NCBI GenBank assembly: GCA_963923035.1
Contig: CAWUKT010000010.1
Span: 54,525-118,524 of the forward strand
Length of the DNA: 64,000 bases
From: CAWUKT01 sp963923035
GTDB lineage: Bacteria > Bacteroidota > Bacteroidia > J057 > JADKCL01
Direction: 5' to 3'
Shown here: one piece after another, positions 8,476-17,159 of the stretch
Position numbering within the stretch: position 1 is the stretch's first letter
How the letters are laid out: each line of letters starts with the position of its first letter
The notes under the pieces: model-generated
The model's database searches: none
What the model was told of the DNA's origin: nothing
Seen by the model: only the letters and a program-made list of their open reading frames with translations
Program-made: the position numbers and the translations under genes

Positions 8476-10086
8476 ATGCACATCCACCACTATACCCTGC
8501 AAAAAATTGCCGCGCTGATCGCCCAACGGGCCATCGACGGGGAATTGGTGGAGTGCTTTACCCAGGACAAGGATCAACTGGTCTTGGGAATCGGGACGCC
8601 AGCAGGGGATGTGTGGGTGCGCGTCAATTGTGCGCCGCCGCTTCCTTATCTGTGGCCGGTCAGCAATTTTCACAAGGCCAAGCGCAATGTCTTTGACCTG
8701 TTTCCCGAGCTGATCGGGAAGCGGGTCACAGGCGTGAAGACCGTCGACTATGACCGGGTAGTGATACTTGAATTCACGGAATCTTATGCCTTGATTTTGA
8801 AGATGCACGGGATTCAATCGAATGTATTGCTGTCCCGGGAAGGCAAGGTCGTTTCCATCTTTCGGAACAGCCTGGAAAATGACTTCGAGTTTGTGCCTGA
8901 GCCGGGCTTTTTTCTAGAGGAATGGCGGGAAGAGGCGAGCAATTGGGAAGACCTGCCCATTGGTGAACGGCTGCGCAAGATTTCCCCGATTCTGGACCGG
9001 AATTTTGAAGGCTTTGTGAAGCGGAGAATGGGAGAGGGGATGGATTTTGTGTCGGCATTGGAAAATGCCCTCGAAGCCGCCCGGGACGAGCGTTTTTTCA
9101 TTCTCCAGGAAGCCAAACGTACCCGATTTCTCCCATTTGATCCCGAAGAAGGCCATGTGCAGGCCTTTGATTCCCTCGAGCGCGCCCTTCAGGTCTTTTT
9201 CAAGTCCTTTTTTCAATACCATTCCTACGCCAGCCACTACCGCACCTCGGAACGCCTGCTCAAGAAGCACCTCAAGCGTTATAACGGCCAATTGAATTCG
9301 TTTTACGAGAGTATCGAGAAGATTCAAAATGAGCGGCCGCCGGAAGAGATCGGACATTTGATCATGGCTAATCTCCACCAGATTCCGAGTGGGCAGAAGA
9401 AGATAGAGCTATTTGATTTCTACCACGATGCGCCCATCACGGTGAAATTGAAGCCTGAGCTCAATGCGCAGAAAAACGCCGAGGTCTATTACCAGAAGCA
9501 GAAAAAGCACCGCTCCAGAGTGAAACACCTGGAAGTTCAAATTGAGCGGTTGGAAGATGAGAAGGCTAGTTTTGATGCGGTGGAGGAAGTTTTTGGGGAA
9601 TTGGTGCCGCCGTCGGAATTGAAATTGGGGGAAAATGGCTTTGACTATGCGCATACCAAGCGGATCAATGCCTTTGTGAAGGAGCACATGGCCCTGTTGA
9701 ATGCAGGAAAGCCCCATTTGGCGGAAAAGAAACACCCCTTCCACGAATTCCGGAAGGGGAAGTTCACCATTTTGGTCGGCAAGAACGCCCGCCAAAACGA
9801 CGCGCTCACCTTCCATTTCTCCCACAAAAACGATTTGTGGTTGCATGCCCGCGATGTGACCGGCTCCCATGTGATCATCCGCAATTCCGACAACGCCGAT
9901 ATTCCGCCGGATGTCCTGGAATATGCGGCCGGCCTGGCCGCCCACTATTCCAAGCGGAAGCGCGAAGCCCTCGTGCCCGTTCAATATGCCGAGCGGAAAT
10001 ACATCCGCAAGCTGCGGGGCGGCGCCCCCGGCCAGGTGATCGTCAACCGCGAAAAAGTGGTCATGGTTGAACCCATAGAGGGATGA
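8476..10086 (+). CDS. rqcH: NFACT family protein, RqcH-like ribosome quality control factor
   Basis: A 536-residue protein with the NFACT architecture. The N-terminal NFACT-N domain (1-200) contains the Asp93-Arg94 pair in VDYDRVVILEF that is needed for Ala-tRNA use in studied RqcH proteins. A helical coiled-coil middle (about 260-380) has LKKHLKRYNGQLNSFYESIEKI. The C-terminal NFACT-R domain shows NDLWLHARDVTGSHVIIR. RqcH binds obstructed 50S subunits carrying peptidyl-tRNA and adds C-terminal alanine tails that mark the stalled peptide for degradation. It is first in a plausible four-gene run with DUF423, carboxypeptidase and LysE genes. An older name for the family is fibronectin-binding protein A. 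Confidence 0.85.
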   Translation: MHIHHYTLQKIAALIAQRAIDGELVECFTQDKDQLVLGIGTPAGDVWVRVNCAPPLPYLWPVSNFHKAKRNVFDLFPELIGKRVTGVKTVDYDRVVILEFTESYALILKMHGIQSNVLLSREGKVVSIFRNSLENDFEFVPEPGFFLEEWREEASNWEDLPIGERLRKISPILDRNFEGFVKRRMGEGMDFVSALENALEAARDERFFILQEAKRTRFLPFDPEEGHVQAFDSLERALQVFFKSFFQYHSYASHYRTSERLLKKHLKRYNGQLNSFYESIEKIQNERPPEEIGHLIMANLHQIPSGQKKIELFDFYHDAPITVKLKPELNAQKNAEVYYQKQKKHRSRVKHLEVQIERLEDEKASFDAVEEVFGELVPPSELKLGENGFDYAHTKRINAFVKEHMALLNAGKPHLAEKKHPFHEFRKGKFTILVGKNARQNDALTFHFSHKNDLWLHARDVTGSHVIIRNSDNADIPPDVLEYAAGLAAHYSKRKREALVPVQYAERKYIRKLRGGAPGQVIVNREKVVMVEPIEG

Positions 10087-10134
10087 TGGCCACCCAATAG
10101 ACTTAATAGTTGTATCAATAACGACTTCAGTGCC

Positions 10135-10515
10135 ATGAAAAAAACAGCGATTGTGGCCGGCGCCATCCTCGGCTTTTTAGGGGTGGCCCTCGGAGCCTTT
10201 GGGGCCCATGCCCTCGAGGATCTCCTCGAAGCCAATGGATATGTGGACACCTACGAAACGGGTTCCCGCTACCACCTCATCCATTCCTTATTCCTGGTGG
10301 TGCTGGGCATCCTGGCCGGCCAGGGGGAATCCCGCTGGCTCAAAATCGCCATTTACGCCACCATCATTGGAATCGTCATTTTTGCCGGTTCGCTCTATAT
10401 TCTCAGCACCTTGAACATCAAGTGGCTCGGAGCAGTTACGCCTCTGGGCGGACTGGGATTCCTGACTGCTTGGATATGTTTGTTGATCCATACCCTCTCA
10501 AAAAAGACGTCCTAA
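10135..10515 (+). CDS. DUF423 family small membrane protein
   Basis: A 126-residue protein with four hydrophobic helices and the DUF423 signature GVALGAFGAHAL near the N-terminus, followed by YHLIHSLFLVVLGIL and FAGSLYIL. The family (E. coli YgdD type) is widespread in inner membranes and has no established function. It starts 48 bases after the RqcH-like gene and ends 10 bases before the carboxypeptidase gene, which suggests co-transcription. Confidence 0.9.
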   Translation: MKKTAIVAGAILGFLGVALGAFGAHALEDLLEANGYVDTYETGSRYHLIHSLFLVVLGILAGQGESRWLKIAIYATIIGIVIFAGSLYILSTLNIKWLGAVTPLGGLGFLTAWICLLIHTLSKKTS

Positions 10516-10525
10516 ACAAGTAAAT

Positions 10526-12022
10526 ATGACAGCTTACAAAGCCCTGGTAACCAAAATGCAAGAGATCGCCGACCTTCGGGGAGCGGTGGCCCTCATGGCC
10601 TGGGACCAGGAAACGTATATGCCTTCGGGCAGCGCCGGAATGCGCGCGCGCCAGACGGCCACCGTCCAGGGAATCGCCCACCAGAAGTTCGTGGAAGATG
10701 TTCCGGCTCTTTTGGCCGCGGCAGAAGCCCTTGATCCCAAGGAACTCACTTCGCACCAGCAACGGAATCTGCGCAAGATCCGCCGGGACCTGGACAAGCA
10801 GGTCAAAATCCCGAAAGAGCACGTCATGGCCTGTTCACAGGTGTCCTCTCAGGCAATGCACGCGTGGGCCCAGGCCCGCAAAGACAACAGTTGGAAGGGT
10901 TTTGAGCCCTTTTTGGAGCAACTCGCCGATCTCAAGCGGAAGGAAGCGGAGATGTTGGGGTACGAAGAGAATCCCTACGATGCCCTTCTGGACAATTTTG
11001 AGCCAGACATGACGGCACGGCGGCTGGAAGAAGTATTTGCGGAAGTGAAGGAAACCTTGGGGCCGTTGTTGAGTGACATCAAAGGAGCGAACCAAGTAGG
11101 GGAGGAGGTCTTCAATATCGAGTTGGATCCGACCGAACAGTTGAAATTTGGGGAATTGGTGGTGAAGGAAATGGGCTACGACCTCAGCACGGGGCGCCAG
11201 GACGTCTCGGCCCACCCCTTTACGATGGGGATTTCGGCCCGGGATGTGCGGATCACCACGGCCACCGACCCGGGGGATCTCCGGGTCATGTTGTATTCCT
11301 CGGTCCACGAGGGAGGGCACGCTATTTACGAGCAAGGGTTGTCCACCGATGAATACGGGATGCCGGGCGGCGAGGCTTGTTCCTTGTCTATTCACGAAAG
11401 CCAATCCCGTTTGTGGGAGAACAATGTGGCCCGTTCCCTGGATTTCTGGAACCATTTTACCCCGGTCCTTCAAAAGACCTTCCCTGGAAAATTCGACCAG
11501 GCCACTCCCGAGGCCATCTTCAAGGCCGTCAACAAGGTCGAGCCGGGATTGATCCGGATCCATACCGATGAATTGACCTACCATTTCCACATCATCCTCC
11601 GCTTTGAATTGGAAAATGACCTGATCAATGGCCGGATTGAGGTGAAAGACCTTCCCGAGGCCTGGAATGCCAAGGTCAAGTCTTACCTGGGGCTGGACGT
11701 GCCTTCCGATCAGAAAGGCGTGCTTCAGGACATCCACTGGTCCTTTGGCAGCTTCGGCTATTTCCCCACCTATTCGCTGGGCAGCCTCTACGCCGCCCAA
11801 CTCATGGCCGCGGCCGGACGCGATTATCCTGATCTCCAGTTCCAGTTTGCGCAGGGAAATATGCAACCGGTCAAGCAGTGGATGAATGAAAAAATCCACG
11901 ACAAGGGCCGTTTGTACACCGCTGAAAAGCTGTGTGAGATGGCAACGGGTGAAGGCCTGAATGTCAAATACTTTGGTGATTATGCCCGGGCCAAGTTCAA
12001 CCACATTTACGGGCTGTCGTAA
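10526..12022 (+). CDS. Carboxypeptidase Taq, M32 metallopeptidase
   Basis: A 498-residue M32 metallocarboxypeptidase, which removes C-terminal residues from peptides in the cytoplasm. The zinc motif is HEGGH at residues 261-265, within SSVHEGGHAIYEQGL. Other family segments are present: LMAWDQETYMP near the N-terminus, SIHESQSRLWENNVARS, and VKSYLGLDVPSDQKGVLQDI. The length matches the usual 495-510. It begins 10 bases after the DUF423 stop, and its own TAA is followed immediately by the ATG of the LysE-type gene, so the two are probably co-translated. Confidence 0.95.
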   Translation: MTAYKALVTKMQEIADLRGAVALMAWDQETYMPSGSAGMRARQTATVQGIAHQKFVEDVPALLAAAEALDPKELTSHQQRNLRKIRRDLDKQVKIPKEHVMACSQVSSQAMHAWAQARKDNSWKGFEPFLEQLADLKRKEAEMLGYEENPYDALLDNFEPDMTARRLEEVFAEVKETLGPLLSDIKGANQVGEEVFNIELDPTEQLKFGELVVKEMGYDLSTGRQDVSAHPFTMGISARDVRITTATDPGDLRVMLYSSVHEGGHAIYEQGLSTDEYGMPGGEACSLSIHESQSRLWENNVARSLDFWNHFTPVLQKTFPGKFDQATPEAIFKAVNKVEPGLIRIHTDELTYHFHIILRFELENDLINGRIEVKDLPEAWNAKVKSYLGLDVPSDQKGVLQDIHWSFGSFGYFPTYSLGSLYAAQLMAAAGRDYPDLQFQFAQGNMQPVKQWMNEKIHDKGRLYTAEKLCEMATGEGLNVKYFGDYARAKFNHIYGLS

Positions 12023-12655
12023 ATGGAGTTGCTTTCGGCCTTTGGGATCGGAGTACTGTGTGCGCTGAGTAGTTCAGCGCCCATAGGGCCGGTGAGCCTG
12101 GGCGTAGTCCAGGCCACGATCACCAAGGGCCGGCCGGGGGGAATTGCGGTGGCGATGGGAGGGGTGTTGGCGGATGTCGTATACGCCCTTGTTGCGTGGT
12201 TCATCTCCGACCTCATTGTCGGGGATGAAGACCCGGTGGTCTTCAAGTGGCTGAATTATCTCAGCATTCTTGTGGTTCTGTTTCTGGGATACAAAATGAT
12301 CAAGTCCCGGAACGAGGACCACAGTGCCCGCCCGCTGCGGGCGCACAACAAGGTGTTCCACGGTTTCGTATTGGGGGTTTCCAATCCGGGATTGCTCGTC
12401 TATTGGCTGGGTGCCATCGCGTTCGCCCAAGCGGGCGGATGGCTCGGCCATTCTTCGTTGGAATTGGTGATGTTCATCACCGGAGTGGTCGGGGGGATAT
12501 TGGGCGCGCTGACTCTGCTGATCGTGGCCGCTTCGGTATTTGCGAAGCGCGTATCCGAACGTCTGGTTTCCAATATCACATTGTTCCTGGGAATTGCATT
12601 CCTGGGATTTGGGGCATTCCTGATCGGACGGGTACTGGTCCTGTACGTATTTTGA
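12023..12655 (+). CDS. LysE/RhtB family amino-acid exporter
   Basis: A 210-residue membrane protein with about six helices. The N-terminal helix ends with SSAPIGPVSLGVVQATITKGRPGG, the LysE/RhtB hallmark in which a Gly-Pro-Val segment in helix 1 is followed by an Arg-Gly turn; the segment FVLGVSNPGLLVYWLG matches the second conserved half. Members export amino acids or related small solutes by proton antiport; the substrate is unknown here. Its ATG directly abuts the stop of the carboxypeptidase gene, so the peptidase and exporter may jointly deal with surplus amino acids, which is inference. Confidence 0.85.
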   Translation: MELLSAFGIGVLCALSSSAPIGPVSLGVVQATITKGRPGGIAVAMGGVLADVVYALVAWFISDLIVGDEDPVVFKWLNYLSILVVLFLGYKMIKSRNEDHSARPLRAHNKVFHGFVLGVSNPGLLVYWLGAIAFAQAGGWLGHSSLELVMFITGVVGGILGALTLLIVAASVFAKRVSERLVSNITLFLGIAFLGFGAFLIGRVLVLYVF

Positions 12656-12662
12656 TTCCGGC

Positions 12663-13232
12663 CTATTTCTCGGCCGGAATTGAAATGTTGATCTTCAGGT
12701 TGTGTTCGATATCATCCTTTTTGGCGGAACCCAGGCACCCTTTGATCCCGAGGTCGTTTTTGGAATGGAGCCACATTTCAGCATTAAATTTTCCCTGTTC
12801 TCCTTCTTCCTCATAGGTAAATGGAACCTGAACCTCCACTTCCTTGTTTTTGAAATTCAAAATTCCATTCGCAATCCATCCATTTTCCTGGGCCTCAAAA
12901 GACTGGCTGGTAAATGTCATCGTAGGGTATTGATCCGAATCAACGTATTTCTCGGCGCTAAGGAGGTGACCGGTTTTCTGCTTGCTGTTGGTGGTGAGGG
13001 TAGCTGACTCTACCGATGCCGTAATCTGACTGGCGGCCAGGTCTTCCGGATCAAAACGAATCTCCGCTTCCAATCCCCCAATGGTTCCTTTCTCCTTTTC
13101 TCCATCCTCCGGAGCTTCCCACGTAATCACCGCGCCTTCAGTGTCAACGGTCCACGCTTCGGGCATGGAACGAACGGCCATGAACATCAAAAGGGCAGTC
13201 GCCGCGAAAGATCCAATTACGATTTTCTTCAT
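12663..13232 (-). CDS. YceI-family periplasmic lipocalin-like protein
   Basis: The product (189 residues from the ATG at 13232) has an N-terminal signal segment IVIGSFAATALLMFMAV followed by EAWTVDTEGAVITWEA. It ends with the family pattern VQVPFTYEE ... HNLKINISIP. YceI proteins are eight-stranded barrels that bind isoprenoid-like ligands in the periplasm. A TTG seven codons upstream could extend the frame, but the ATG gives a normal signal peptide. The last codons and stop lie inside a 9-bp hairpin (12655-12680) between this gene and the convergent exporter gene. Confidence 0.85.
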   Translation of the reverse strand: MKKIVIGSFAATALLMFMAVRSMPEAWTVDTEGAVITWEAPEDGEKEKGTIGGLEAEIRFDPEDLAASQITASVESATLTTNSKQKTGHLLSAEKYVDSDQYPTMTFTSQSFEAQENGWIANGILNFKNKEVEVQVPFTYEEEGEQGKFNAEMWLHSKNDLGIKGCLGSAKKDDIEHNLKINISIPAEK

Positions 13233-13339
13233 TTCAGTAGTTTTAGTTTTCAAGGTACTTAACGTGTACCAAAGATAAATGTTGCTACATCGAATTGATT
13301 TTTGGACGAAACGGGTGATTTTTTAGAAATTGGAGCAAA

Positions 13340-14260
13340 ATGCGGAAGATGAAGAATACAATTATGGCTTGGGGAATGGTTCTGATGGTGGCCATCCCGC
13401 TTTCATTGCCAGCTTGGTGGGACGCCGGCCACATGGTGGTGGCCTCCATTGCGTACCAACGGATGACACCGTATGCCCGGGCCCAGGCCGATGCCCTGGT
13501 GCCGCTTTTGTCCCGGGATTATCCCTATACCAACCATTTCCTGGCGCTTTCAACCTGGCCCGATGACCTCAAAGGAGAGGGTGTCCACGCCTACGACGCC
13601 TGGCACTACACGAATATCCCCTACAATCCCGACCGGCTCAACGTACCCAAATCCCCCGATATCAACGTGGTCTGGGCCATCAACAATTGCCAGTCGGTGC
13701 TGACCCGGGACCGGACCCGCCCCGTGGAGAAGGCCCGCGCTCTGGCATTCCTGATTCATTGTGTCGGAGACATCCACCAACCCCTGCATTGCGGAAGCAT
13801 GTACTCGGATGAATGCCCGGGAGGAGATCTTGGCGGGAATAAATTTGACATTGAGGACAGCCACCGCCACCTGCACCAGTTGTGGGACGATGGTTGTGGA
13901 TTGACGAGTGACCTCAACGACATCAATCCCTACGGTCAGCCGCGGGAAGGCTTGACGGAAGCGGAGGTCAAAAGGGTGGGGGACTTTGCGAAAATCCTGA
14001 TGCAGGCATTCCCCGCCAAGGACTTCTCCGACCTGAACCAATTGGACCCAGATTTCTGGGCCTTGGAAGGCCACAAACTGGCGGTCAAGTACGGTTACCA
14101 CGGCCGAAATGGCATGGCTGGCACCCGACCGGCCTATTTACAACCCGGTGGTACGCCCGGCGAGGAGTACCTGAAAACCGGACGGGAAGTAGCTGGGAGT
14201 CAATTGGCACGGGCCGGATACCGACTCGCCAATATGCTGAACGAAATCTGGTCAGAATGA
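13340..14260 (+). CDS. S1/P1 family nuclease, secreted
   Basis: A 306-residue protein with a signal peptide (cleavage probably after SLPA). The mature N-terminus starts with WWDAGHMVVA, supplying the Trp/His zinc ligands of the trinuclear S1/P1 nuclease site. Other ligands are seen in DAWHYTNIPY, HCVGDIHQPLHC, GGNKFD and HRHLHQLWDDG. These enzymes degrade single-stranded DNA and RNA and release 5'-nucleotides outside the cytoplasm. The length suits the family. The gene stands alone between YceI and the small protein at 14366. Confidence 0.92.
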   Translation: MRKMKNTIMAWGMVLMVAIPLSLPAWWDAGHMVVASIAYQRMTPYARAQADALVPLLSRDYPYTNHFLALSTWPDDLKGEGVHAYDAWHYTNIPYNPDRLNVPKSPDINVVWAINNCQSVLTRDRTRPVEKARALAFLIHCVGDIHQPLHCGSMYSDECPGGDLGGNKFDIEDSHRHLHQLWDDGCGLTSDLNDINPYGQPREGLTEAEVKRVGDFAKILMQAFPAKDFSDLNQLDPDFWALEGHKLAVKYGYHGRNGMAGTRPAYLQPGGTPGEEYLKTGREVAGSQLARAGYRLANMLNEIWSE

Positions 14261-14365
14261 TCCAAAAACCGTTGTCCACATCCAACAGGGTGAAAAGACA
14301 GGGAAAATTTGTAACTTTACAGCGATTTAAAATTATAATTCCTCATTGGGGTCGACCAGTTTATC

Positions 14366-14743
14366 ATGATCAACAAAAAAAAGGAAACAAAGGCTTACAA
14401 AGATGCCTTTGAAAAAGCTATTCAAAAGCTCCGTTCTGTGGGGTTTGACAACATCAAAGCTGACTTCGAGGGATACGACATTCCCGCCAAACTTGTCAAC
14501 CAAGCGGCTGAAATCACCTTCATCCCGGACATTACTGCTGTGAGCGACGGACGCAAGCACTACTTTGAAATCTCCCAAAAAGGAGATCCGAAGGATTTGC
14601 TCAAGTCCAAGTGGAAGTTGCTGGAAACCATGGCGAGTGTTCGGAAAGGGGAATTCAAAGTATTCGCTCCGAAGGGCCACATCAAATTCACCGAAGAATT
14701 TGTCAACTCGAACAACATCAACGCGGAGATCATTCGGATCTAA
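14366..14743 (+). CDS. Small hypothetical protein, possible degenerate PD-(D/E)XK fold
   Basis: A 125-residue basic soluble protein that I do not recognise by name. The central segment runs ITFIPDITAVSDGRKHYFEIS and then QKGDPKDLLKSKWKLLE. This has the spacing of a PD-(D/E)XK nuclease core: a Pro-Asp on one strand, an acidic residue on the next strand, then a Lys-rich helix. The usual E-x-K is E-x-S here, so it may be inactive or binding-only. It has its own terminator. A structural role in DNA handling is only a suggestion. Confidence 0.75.
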   Translation: MINKKKETKAYKDAFEKAIQKLRSVGFDNIKADFEGYDIPAKLVNQAAEITFIPDITAVSDGRKHYFEISQKGDPKDLLKSKWKLLETMASVRKGEFKVFAPKGHIKFTEEFVNSNNINAEIIRI

Positions 14744-14764
14744 GCGTCGAAAATATCCTCAAAT

Positions 14765-14797
14765 AAAAAACCTAGTGGGCGACCACCAGGTTTTTTT
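14765..14797. terminator. Bidirectional terminator between 14743 and 14818
   Basis: AACCT-GTGG pairs with CCAC-AGGTT with one internal mismatch. The hairpin is flanked by AAATAAAA on the left and TTTTTTT on the right, so it can serve both convergent genes. Confidence 0.7.
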
Positions 14798-14817
14798 ATG
14801 CCTTGTCTCCAACCCGA

Positions 14818-15807
14818 TCAATCCATCGGAGCAGTGGAGTAGATTTTGTCCATGGACTCATCCTCGGAATTGCCGCCGGATGCACCATGCACCAAGGTCC
14901 GGTAGCGCTCGGGAGACAGATTCTCGTAGAAGAAATCCAGGGGATCGACCTTGACGCCATTCCGCATGACTTCATAATGAAGGTGCGGGCCGGTCGACAT
15001 GCCGGTATTGCCAGAATAGCCAATGAGGTCGCCGCGGTTCACCCGTTGCCCATCCTTGACCAGCATCTTGGACAGGTGGGCATACTTGGTATTGTAGCCA
15101 TTGCCGTGGTCCAGGTTGATGCAGTTGCCGTAGCCATTGGCGTTGTATTCAGCCTTGAATACGACTCCGTTGCCGGTGGCGTAGACGGGGGTTCCGATGG
15201 AACAGGAGAAATCAAGTCCTTCGTGGAACTTGGTATGTCCGGTCACGGGGTGGGTCCGGTTGCCAAATCCGCTGATCATGATGCCCGTGACGGGCTGGAT
15301 CGACGGGAGATTGTCGAGGATATCGCGGGAGGCCTTGGCCTTGTCGTTCACCGTTTCGAACTTGTTCTTGAGGAGCTGCACCTGGAAGTTCAACTTCTGG
15401 ATGCGCTGGCTCAGCCGATAATTCGGCGTATTGATATGGCGGAGTTGTAGGGGAGATCCTCCCATTCCACCTTCCCATTCACTACGAGAGATGTTTTTTT
15501 CGCCAATGATCGGGAGATAGATGCTATTGCTACGGGAAAGGAAAACCTTCATTTCGCGTTCCTTCCCATCCAATTCATTGTTCAACTCTGCCATTTGTTC
15601 CTGGAGGGATGCTTGCTTGGCTTCGAGCCGTTCGATCTTGAAGGATTCGATGTTGTCTGGAAATACAAATACCATCAAGACCACAACCGCCACTGCAATG
15701 CCAGCAAATACCCCTGCCTTACGGGCAAAACTGCCCCAAGAGAACCCTGCCTTCTGATAGGAGCAGTTCTCTTCGTCGTAATAATAGAGTATTTTTTTAC
15801 GAGTCAT
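14818..15807 (-). CDS. Membrane-anchored M23 family metallopeptidase
   Basis: A 329-residue protein with a short cytoplasmic N-terminus, one transmembrane helix (GVFAGIAVAVVVLMVFVF, residues about 32-49), a coiled-coil (55-90 and again about 130-155), and a C-terminal LytM/M23 domain. Zinc ligands are visible in KFHEGLDFSCSIG and GPHLHYEVMRNG, with GYSGNTG between them, so it looks catalytically competent. Such proteins cut peptidoglycan cross-links during growth or division, or activate amidases. The coiled coil plus anchor matches the MepM/EnvC-like layout. It stands alone on its strand. Confidence 0.9.
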   Translation of the reverse strand: MTRKKILYYYDEENCSYQKAGFSWGSFARKAGVFAGIAVAVVVLMVFVFPDNIESFKIERLEAKQASLQEQMAELNNELDGKEREMKVFLSRSNSIYLPIIGEKNISRSEWEGGMGGSPLQLRHINTPNYRLSQRIQKLNFQVQLLKNKFETVNDKAKASRDILDNLPSIQPVTGIMISGFGNRTHPVTGHTKFHEGLDFSCSIGTPVYATGNGVVFKAEYNANGYGNCINLDHGNGYNTKYAHLSKMLVKDGQRVNRGDLIGYSGNTGMSTGPHLHYEVMRNGVKVDPLDFFYENLSPERYRTLVHGASGGNSEDESMDKIYSTAPMD

Positions 15808-15990
15808 TCGGTTATATTAAATCCAAATTCAACCGCAAAAGTAACACTTGCAATCCATCCTCGGCGTTTTACTTTTCAACATTGTATGCACATCTGTACG
15901 CCCTCCATGATTCTGAAAATCAAATAATTAAACTGTCCGACCTTCGAAACAATTTCGATTCATCAAAATCATCCCCTACTTTTGGCATTC

Positions 15991-16497
15991 ATGGAAAATA
16001 TGGTTTATCTGGGACTGGGTTCCAACGTTGGAAATAGGGAAGAGGTGCTAAGAAAATGCCGGGAATTGTTGGAGAAATATAATTTCAAAGTCGTTGCTGC
16101 CTCCCAACTGTACGAAACGCCTCCCTGGGGGAAAACGAATCAGCCGGGATTCCTGAACCAGGTTCTCGGCGGCCACTTTGCCGGACCGCCCCTGGAACTC
16201 CTGGGCATCGCCATGCAAATCGAAACCGAATTGGGACGGGTGAGAAGGGAACATTGGGGGCCGCGAACCCTGGACATTGATATTTTGGTGTTTGGAACCG
16301 AAAAAATCCATTCCCAGCGCCTCACCATTCCCCATCCTTATATCGATCAACGCGCATTTGTGCTGGTCCCATTCGTCGAAATCGCTCCCGATCTCGTCAT
16401 TCCCGGCTTTTCCCTTTCCATTGCCCAACTCCTCGCCCAACTCCCACCCGAAGATCTAAAGGCCATTTTTCCCCACCAACCCCACACTGAAGACTGA
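15991..16497 (+). CDS. folK: 2-amino-4-hydroxy-6-hydroxymethyldihydropteridine diphosphokinase
   Basis: A 168-residue HPPK, which transfers pyrophosphate from ATP to 6-hydroxymethyl-dihydropterin in folate synthesis. Motifs: VYLGLGSNVGNR at the N-terminus, YETPPWG, the FLNQV pterin-binding strand, ELGRVRREHWGPRTLDIDIL with the Mg-binding Asp pair, and IPHPYIDQRAFVLVP. The start was chosen at ATG 15991; another ATG three codons further in is possible. TACTTTTG at 15977-15984 is a promoter-like -7 element 6 bases before this ATG. It converges with the small protein at 16501. Confidence 0.95.
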   Translation: MENMVYLGLGSNVGNREEVLRKCRELLEKYNFKVVAASQLYETPPWGKTNQPGFLNQVLGGHFAGPPLELLGIAMQIETELGRVRREHWGPRTLDIDILVFGTEKIHSQRLTIPHPYIDQRAFVLVPFVEIAPDLVIPGFSLSIAQLLAQLPPEDLKAIFPHQPHTED

Positions 16498-16500
16498 CAA

Positions 16501-16839
16501 TCAACCTTCGATGAAAAAGCTGACATTGGTTCGGCGGCCGGGAGCATCAGAAAACTCCATATAGAATACCGCCTCGGCGATTTCCAGGCTACGGCCCGTG
16601 CTGGCCTGAATCTGAACCGTCTCGCTGTCTTCGTCGTAGCGAAAATCCAAGGTCCGGCTCGTGTACAGGCTTCCCAAACTCGATCTTGATTCCGGCAGTT
16701 CCGACACCCGCAGGTCCCCAATGACAATGGTCCCCAATTTTCCGCCTCCATACGCCGGAGACGCCACTTTTCCAGCGTTCGGCACAATTTGCGTGGTAGG
16801 TTCATCCCCACCATAAATTCTGGCTTTTATTCTGATCAC
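16501..16839 (-). CDS. Hypothetical small beta-rich protein
   Basis: A 112-residue protein with no recognised family. It has no signal peptide or membrane helix and alternates polar and hydrophobic residues as in a beta sandwich (LGTIVIGDLRVSEL, TVQIQASTGRSLEIAEAVFYMEF). It ends 3 bases from the convergent folK stop. It is preceded by about 320 non-coding bases. No function is proposed. Confidence 0.6.
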   Translation of the reverse strand: MIRIKARIYGGDEPTTQIVPNAGKVASPAYGGGKLGTIVIGDLRVSELPESRSSLGSLYTSRTLDFRYDEDSETVQIQASTGRSLEIAEAVFYMEFSDAPGRRTNVSFFIEG

Positions 16840-17159
16840 GATTGTTGTTGCTTAAAGGTTGATGATTTGATCCCCCAATTTAACCCTCCGAGAGAAAAAG
16901 GGAAGGTAAAAAAGAGGTTCCCCGACTCCTCATCGATCCAGAGCTGACAACCTTAAAATCTGGAGTTCAGGAGTCACTTTGGCCTTTTGCGGATAGGAGA
17001 GTAGACGGGACAAACCTCGCTCAGCGGCTCAAATCACCTGTTTGGCTACCCGGGTCACCTTAGATATGAACATATCAAACAATTTTGATGCAATATTTTT
17101 ATAACTTTGGTGTCTTTGAAAAAATAGCTTTGCAATACAGCGAAAAACGCGAAATAGAA
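16840..17159. other. Divergent non-coding region upstream of trxB
   Basis: No gene is seen. Two promoter-like -7 elements point to trxB: TAACTTTG at 17102-17109 and TAGCTTTG at 17125-17132, leaving leaders of about 45 and 22 bases. Neither has a clear -33 TTG at the usual 19-21 base spacing. Confidence 0.4.

Noticed and set aside
12655..12680. Rho-independent terminator between the exporter and YceI genes
   Set aside because: A 9-bp stem is present, but no T run follows on either strand, and it lies inside the YceI stop region; noted only as a hairpin.
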